DNA from: DATBMY01 sp036554605
GTDB lineage: Bacteria; Acidobacteriota; Blastocatellia; UBA7656
Assembly (NCBI GenBank): GCA_036554605.1
Contig: DATBMY010000145.1
Coordinates: 1-7,179, forward strand
DNA length: 7,179 nt
Reading direction: 5' to 3'
Part shown: positions 5,297 to 7,179 of the stretch, piece after piece
How positions within the stretch are numbered: position 1 is the stretch's first letter
Layout of the letters: every line of letters starts with the position of its first letter
Translations under genes and position numbers: made by a program
The notes under the pieces: model-generated
Database searches by the model: none
What the model was told of the DNA's origin: nothing
What the model saw: only the letters and a program-made list of their open reading frames with translations

Positions 5297-6355
5297 ATGT
5301 TGATTACCGATGCGATCAAGAAGGTCGTCGACCGGACCGACTTGAAGGCCGCCCAGGCCGAAGCGGTGCTGGAGCAGATAATGACCGGCCAGTGCACCGA
5401 TGCGCAGATAGCTTCGCTGCTGACGGCGCTGAGGATGAAGGGCGAGACGGTAGAGGAGCTGACCGGCTTTGCGCGGGTGATGCGCCGGAAGTCCGCGCCT
5501 GTAGATACTCATTTAAGCGTGGCGGCTGAGATAGCGGGCACCGAGCGCGAGGCGCTCATCGACACGTGCGGTACGGGCGGCGACGTGACGGGCAGCTTCA
5601 ACATCTCGACCGCCACCGCCTTTGTCGTCGCCGGGTGCGGGCTGCGCGTCGCAAAGCACGGCAACCGCTCCGTGTCGAGCCAGTGCGGGAGCGCCGACGT
5701 GGTCGAAGCGCTCGGCGTGAAAATAGATATTTCGCCCGAGCGCATAGCGGCCGCGATCGATGAAGTCGGAATAGGGTTCTTGCACGCGCCGCTGCTGCAC
5801 GAGGCGATGAAGTACGTTTCGATTGCGCGCCGCCAGATGGGCATACGGACCATATTCAACATGCTCGGGCCGCTGACGAACCCGGCGGGGGCCAATACTC
5901 AGGTCATAGGCGTTTACGCAGAGCACCTGACGGATATGCTCGCGCGGGTGCTTCGCGAGCTTGGGAGCCGCCGGGCGATGGTCGTTCACGGCAGCGACGG
6001 GCTCGACGAGATAACGATAACCGGCGAGAGCAAAATAACCGAGCTGAAGGATGGCCAGATCAAAACCTATACTGTTACGCCTGAAGAACTGGGCCTCGCA
6101 GGCGCATCGCTTAAGGAGATACAGGGAGGCGACGCGCGACGCAACGGCGAGATCATTCTTGAAGTGCTCGGCGGGCGCTCGGGTGCGCCGCGCGACGTGG
6201 TGCTTGCGAACGCCGCGGCCGCGATTGTCGTCAGCAACAGGGCCAATGACTTTCGAGAAGGCGTCCGGCTCGCGGCCGATTCGATTGACAGCGGCCGCGC
6301 GATGGAAAAGCTACAGCAGCTGATCGAATTCACGCGGGAAGTGTCGGACGGCTAG
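5297..6355 (+). CDS. trpD: Anthranilate phosphoribosyltransferase
   Basis: The product is 352 aa, close to the usual length. The enzyme joins anthranilate to phosphoribosyl pyrophosphate, the second committed step of tryptophan synthesis, in the cytoplasm. Family motifs are intact: the PRPP-binding CGTGGD (residues 91-96, followed by GSFNIST), KHGNRSVSSQCGSAD (120-134), RRQMGIRTIFNMLGPLTNP (178-196, substrate site) and the metal-binding Asp237-Glu238 in HGSDGLDE. The N-terminal helical domain (about 1-70) is normal. The ATG at 5297 is preceded by GGAG with a short 4-nt gap; a TTG one codon later would give 7 nt, so the start could shift by a residue. No other trp gene is in the window: the neighbours are mscL (divergent) and an unrelated convergent gene, so trpD looks monocistronic. 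Its TAG overlaps the stop of the convergent gene. Confidence 0.97.
   Translation: MLITDAIKKVVDRTDLKAAQAEAVLEQIMTGQCTDAQIASLLTALRMKGETVEELTGFARVMRRKSAPVDTHLSVAAEIAGTEREALIDTCGTGGDVTGSFNISTATAFVVAGCGLRVAKHGNRSVSSQCGSADVVEALGVKIDISPERIAAAIDEVGIGFLHAPLLHEAMKYVSIARRQMGIRTIFNMLGPLTNPAGANTQVIGVYAEHLTDMLARVLRELGSRRAMVVHGSDGLDEITITGESKITELKDGQIKTYTVTPEELGLAGASLKEIQGGDARRNGEIILEVLGGRSGAPRDVVLANAAAAIVVSNRANDFREGVRLAADSIDSGRAMEKLQQLIEFTREVSDG
6352..6355. other. Shared CTAG: overlapping stop codons of convergent genes
   Basis: The tetranucleotide CTAG holds the TAG of trpD on the plus strand (6353-6355) and the TAG of the convergent gene on the minus strand (read from 6354 to 6352). The genes therefore overlap by their stops, with no room for a terminator between them. 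Confidence 0.9.
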
Positions 6356-7053
6356 CCAAGCGTGAGCACTTTAAGCTCGCCTTCTTCTTCGATGAAAGTA
6401 AATTCGAAGACGCCGCGTTTCAACCGGTACACTTTAACTTCAGGCTCGCCGCCATACACGCTCAGGTTGATCTTTATTACCTGAAAGGCTCCCGAGGATT
6501 CTTCATAGCTATTTTGAAGCTTTCTCAAATTCGACATGTAGAGTGCGGATTCGAAAATCTCAGCCGTGAGATGTTTTCTGTATTCGGAACAGGCTTTATT
6601 GGTAGAGTCCATAGATTTTTCGACCTGCTCCCTTGTAATCATCTTCGGGTCAAATGCTTCTTCTTCATCCTGCTCATAGGCCTCAAGCGACAATTCTCCG
6701 AACGCGAGGGCGTGTTCTTCTTTGAGATACCCGAGGTTCAAGAAAGCTGTCATCCATGCCCGCAAAAGCTCCTCATCAACATCGGCCGCAAAAAAAGGAT
6801 TGGGTCTTTTTTGCGACATAATCAAAGAAATGCCAACAAAGATGTTGTGATATTGTCGTTTAAACCGTGGGTCGGCGAAATACATCTCATCGAATAACGG
6901 ATTGAGATCGAGCGTCTGGTGCCAGCGCCGTATAAATTTATCGGCGGCCTCCTCGGCGCGGCGCTTTTCAGATAGAGGCTCTTTTCCGTAAGCCGCCTGC
7001 GGATGATAAAGAATCGCGAGGCAGAACAAGCATGCCGTTGTTCGTAAAAACAT
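6352..7053 (-). CDS. Unrecognised secreted/periplasmic protein
   Basis: The product is 233 aa. I do not recognise a family. An N-terminal signal peptide is visible: MFLRTT, a hydrophobic core with two cysteines, then QAAYG|KEP, predicting cleavage after residue 23. No proper lipobox is seen. The mature part is charged and probably mostly helical (KRRAEEAADKFIRRW), with an acidic run QDEEEAF in the middle. The C-terminus alternates strand-like pieces (QVIKINLSVYG, PEVKVYRL, GVFEFTFIEE, GELKVLTLG), suggesting a small beta-sheet. The start at ATG 7053 is chosen because GAGGTGA sits just upstream; a GTG at 7059 would add two residues but has no ribosome site. Base composition is much AT-richer than the neighbours (77 of 180 G+C over 6481-6660), which may reflect transfer. 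It probably shares a transcript with the gene ending at 7061. Confidence 0.75.
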   Translation of the reverse strand: MFLRTTACLFCLAILYHPQAAYGKEPLSEKRRAEEAADKFIRRWHQTLDLNPLFDEMYFADPRFKRQYHNIFVGISLIMSQKRPNPFFAADVDEELLRAWMTAFLNLGYLKEEHALAFGELSLEAYEQDEEEAFDPKMITREQVEKSMDSTNKACSEYRKHLTAEIFESALYMSNLRKLQNSYEESSGAFQVIKINLSVYGGEPEVKVYRLKRGVFEFTFIEEEGELKVLTLG

Positions 7054-7055
7054 TC

Positions 7056-7062
7056 TCACCTC
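7056..7062 (-). promoter_or_regulatory. Shine-Dalgarno overlapping the upstream stop codon
   Basis: On the minus strand, GAGGTGA (7062-7056) begins within the TGA stop of the upstream gene (7063-7061) and lies 2 nt before the ATG at 7053. It decides the start of the 6352-7053 gene and suggests translational coupling. Confidence 0.65.
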
Positions 7063-7179
7063 AAAAAATGAGCCAGCGCTTTCGCTTCCTCGGCATTCGG
7101 GCCTCGGGCCGCACGGGAACGTCGAGGCCTTCGACGACCGCGCCCGGGTTATCGTATGCGATGGCCCGCGCGTACTCGC
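7061..7179 (-). CDS. C-terminal end of an unrecognised minus-strand gene (partial)
   Basis: The minus strand is open from the window edge to a TGA at 7063-7061, giving 38 residues that begin EYARAIAYDNPGAVVEGLDV and end with a basic tail MPRKRKRWLIF. GC-rich third positions and a stop placed right at the next gene's ribosome site (7 bp between stop and ATG) support a real coding end. The plus strand is also open here, but it lacks a ribosome site and reads as a mirror frame. The fragment is too short to assign a family; the basic end could be a cytoplasmic tail, which is only a guess. Confidence 0.55.
   Translation of the reverse strand, partial: EYARAIAYDNPGAVVEGLDVPVRPEARMPRKRKRWLIF

Noticed and set aside
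5509..5989. Minus-strand open frames opposite trpD
   Set aside because: trpD is unambiguous on the plus strand; these frames carry no family signature and no start signals.
7063..7179. Plus-strand start (ATG at 7068) running off the right edge
   Set aside because: It has no ribosome site; the minus strand gives a better coding end that fits the neighbouring gene's ribosome site.

Overview
The window looks like ordinary chromosome from a free-living, GC-rich, Gram-negative-type bacterium. My best guess is Acidobacteriota (a Blastocatellia/Pyrinomonadales-like lineage). That rests on the style of the genes: a secreted IPT/TIG plus NHL-propeller protein, an MscL with a Cys4 tail, dispersed single-gene transcription units, and a G-rich RGGTCAG intergenic repeat. 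No rRNA, tRNA, CRISPR array, phage gene or transposase is visible.

Layout. 1-146 (+) is the C-terminal tail of a P-type cation ATPase. A near-consensus sigma70-type promoter then drives infA (244-465, +). A 120-bp inverted-repeat element made of RGGTCAG heptads (465-585) separates infA from a large convergent gene (588-2822, -). That gene encodes a secreted protein with four IPT/TIG-like domains and a six-bladed NHL beta-propeller. Its 312-bp upstream region holds a candidate promoter and a GC-rich nested stem structure. A patatin-like phospholipase follows (3135-3989, -), divergent from a small P-loop nucleotide-kinase-like ATPase (4113-4670, +, TTG start), with a promoter candidate facing each way in the 123-bp gap. 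mscL (4683-5117, -) converges on the kinase gene with 12 bp between them and is divergent from trpD (5297-6355, +). trpD runs tail to tail into an unrecognised secreted protein (6352-7053, -); the two stop codons share one CTAG. That protein is AT-richer than its neighbours. It sits 7 bp downstream of the end of another minus-strand gene that runs off the window (7061-7179).

The genes do not form one pathway. They cover translation initiation (IF-1), tryptophan synthesis (TrpD), osmotic-shock protection (MscL), ion transport (ATPase tail), lipid hydrolysis (patatin) and an extracellular propeller protein. Most look monocistronic with their own promoters; only the two genes at the right edge look like an operon. 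I see no convincing new multi-gene system. The points most worth a second look are the structured leader of the propeller gene, the heptad inverted-repeat element, the Walker A Gly-to-Asn change in the kinase-like ATPase, the altered oxyanion loop of the patatin, and the AT-rich right-hand gene.
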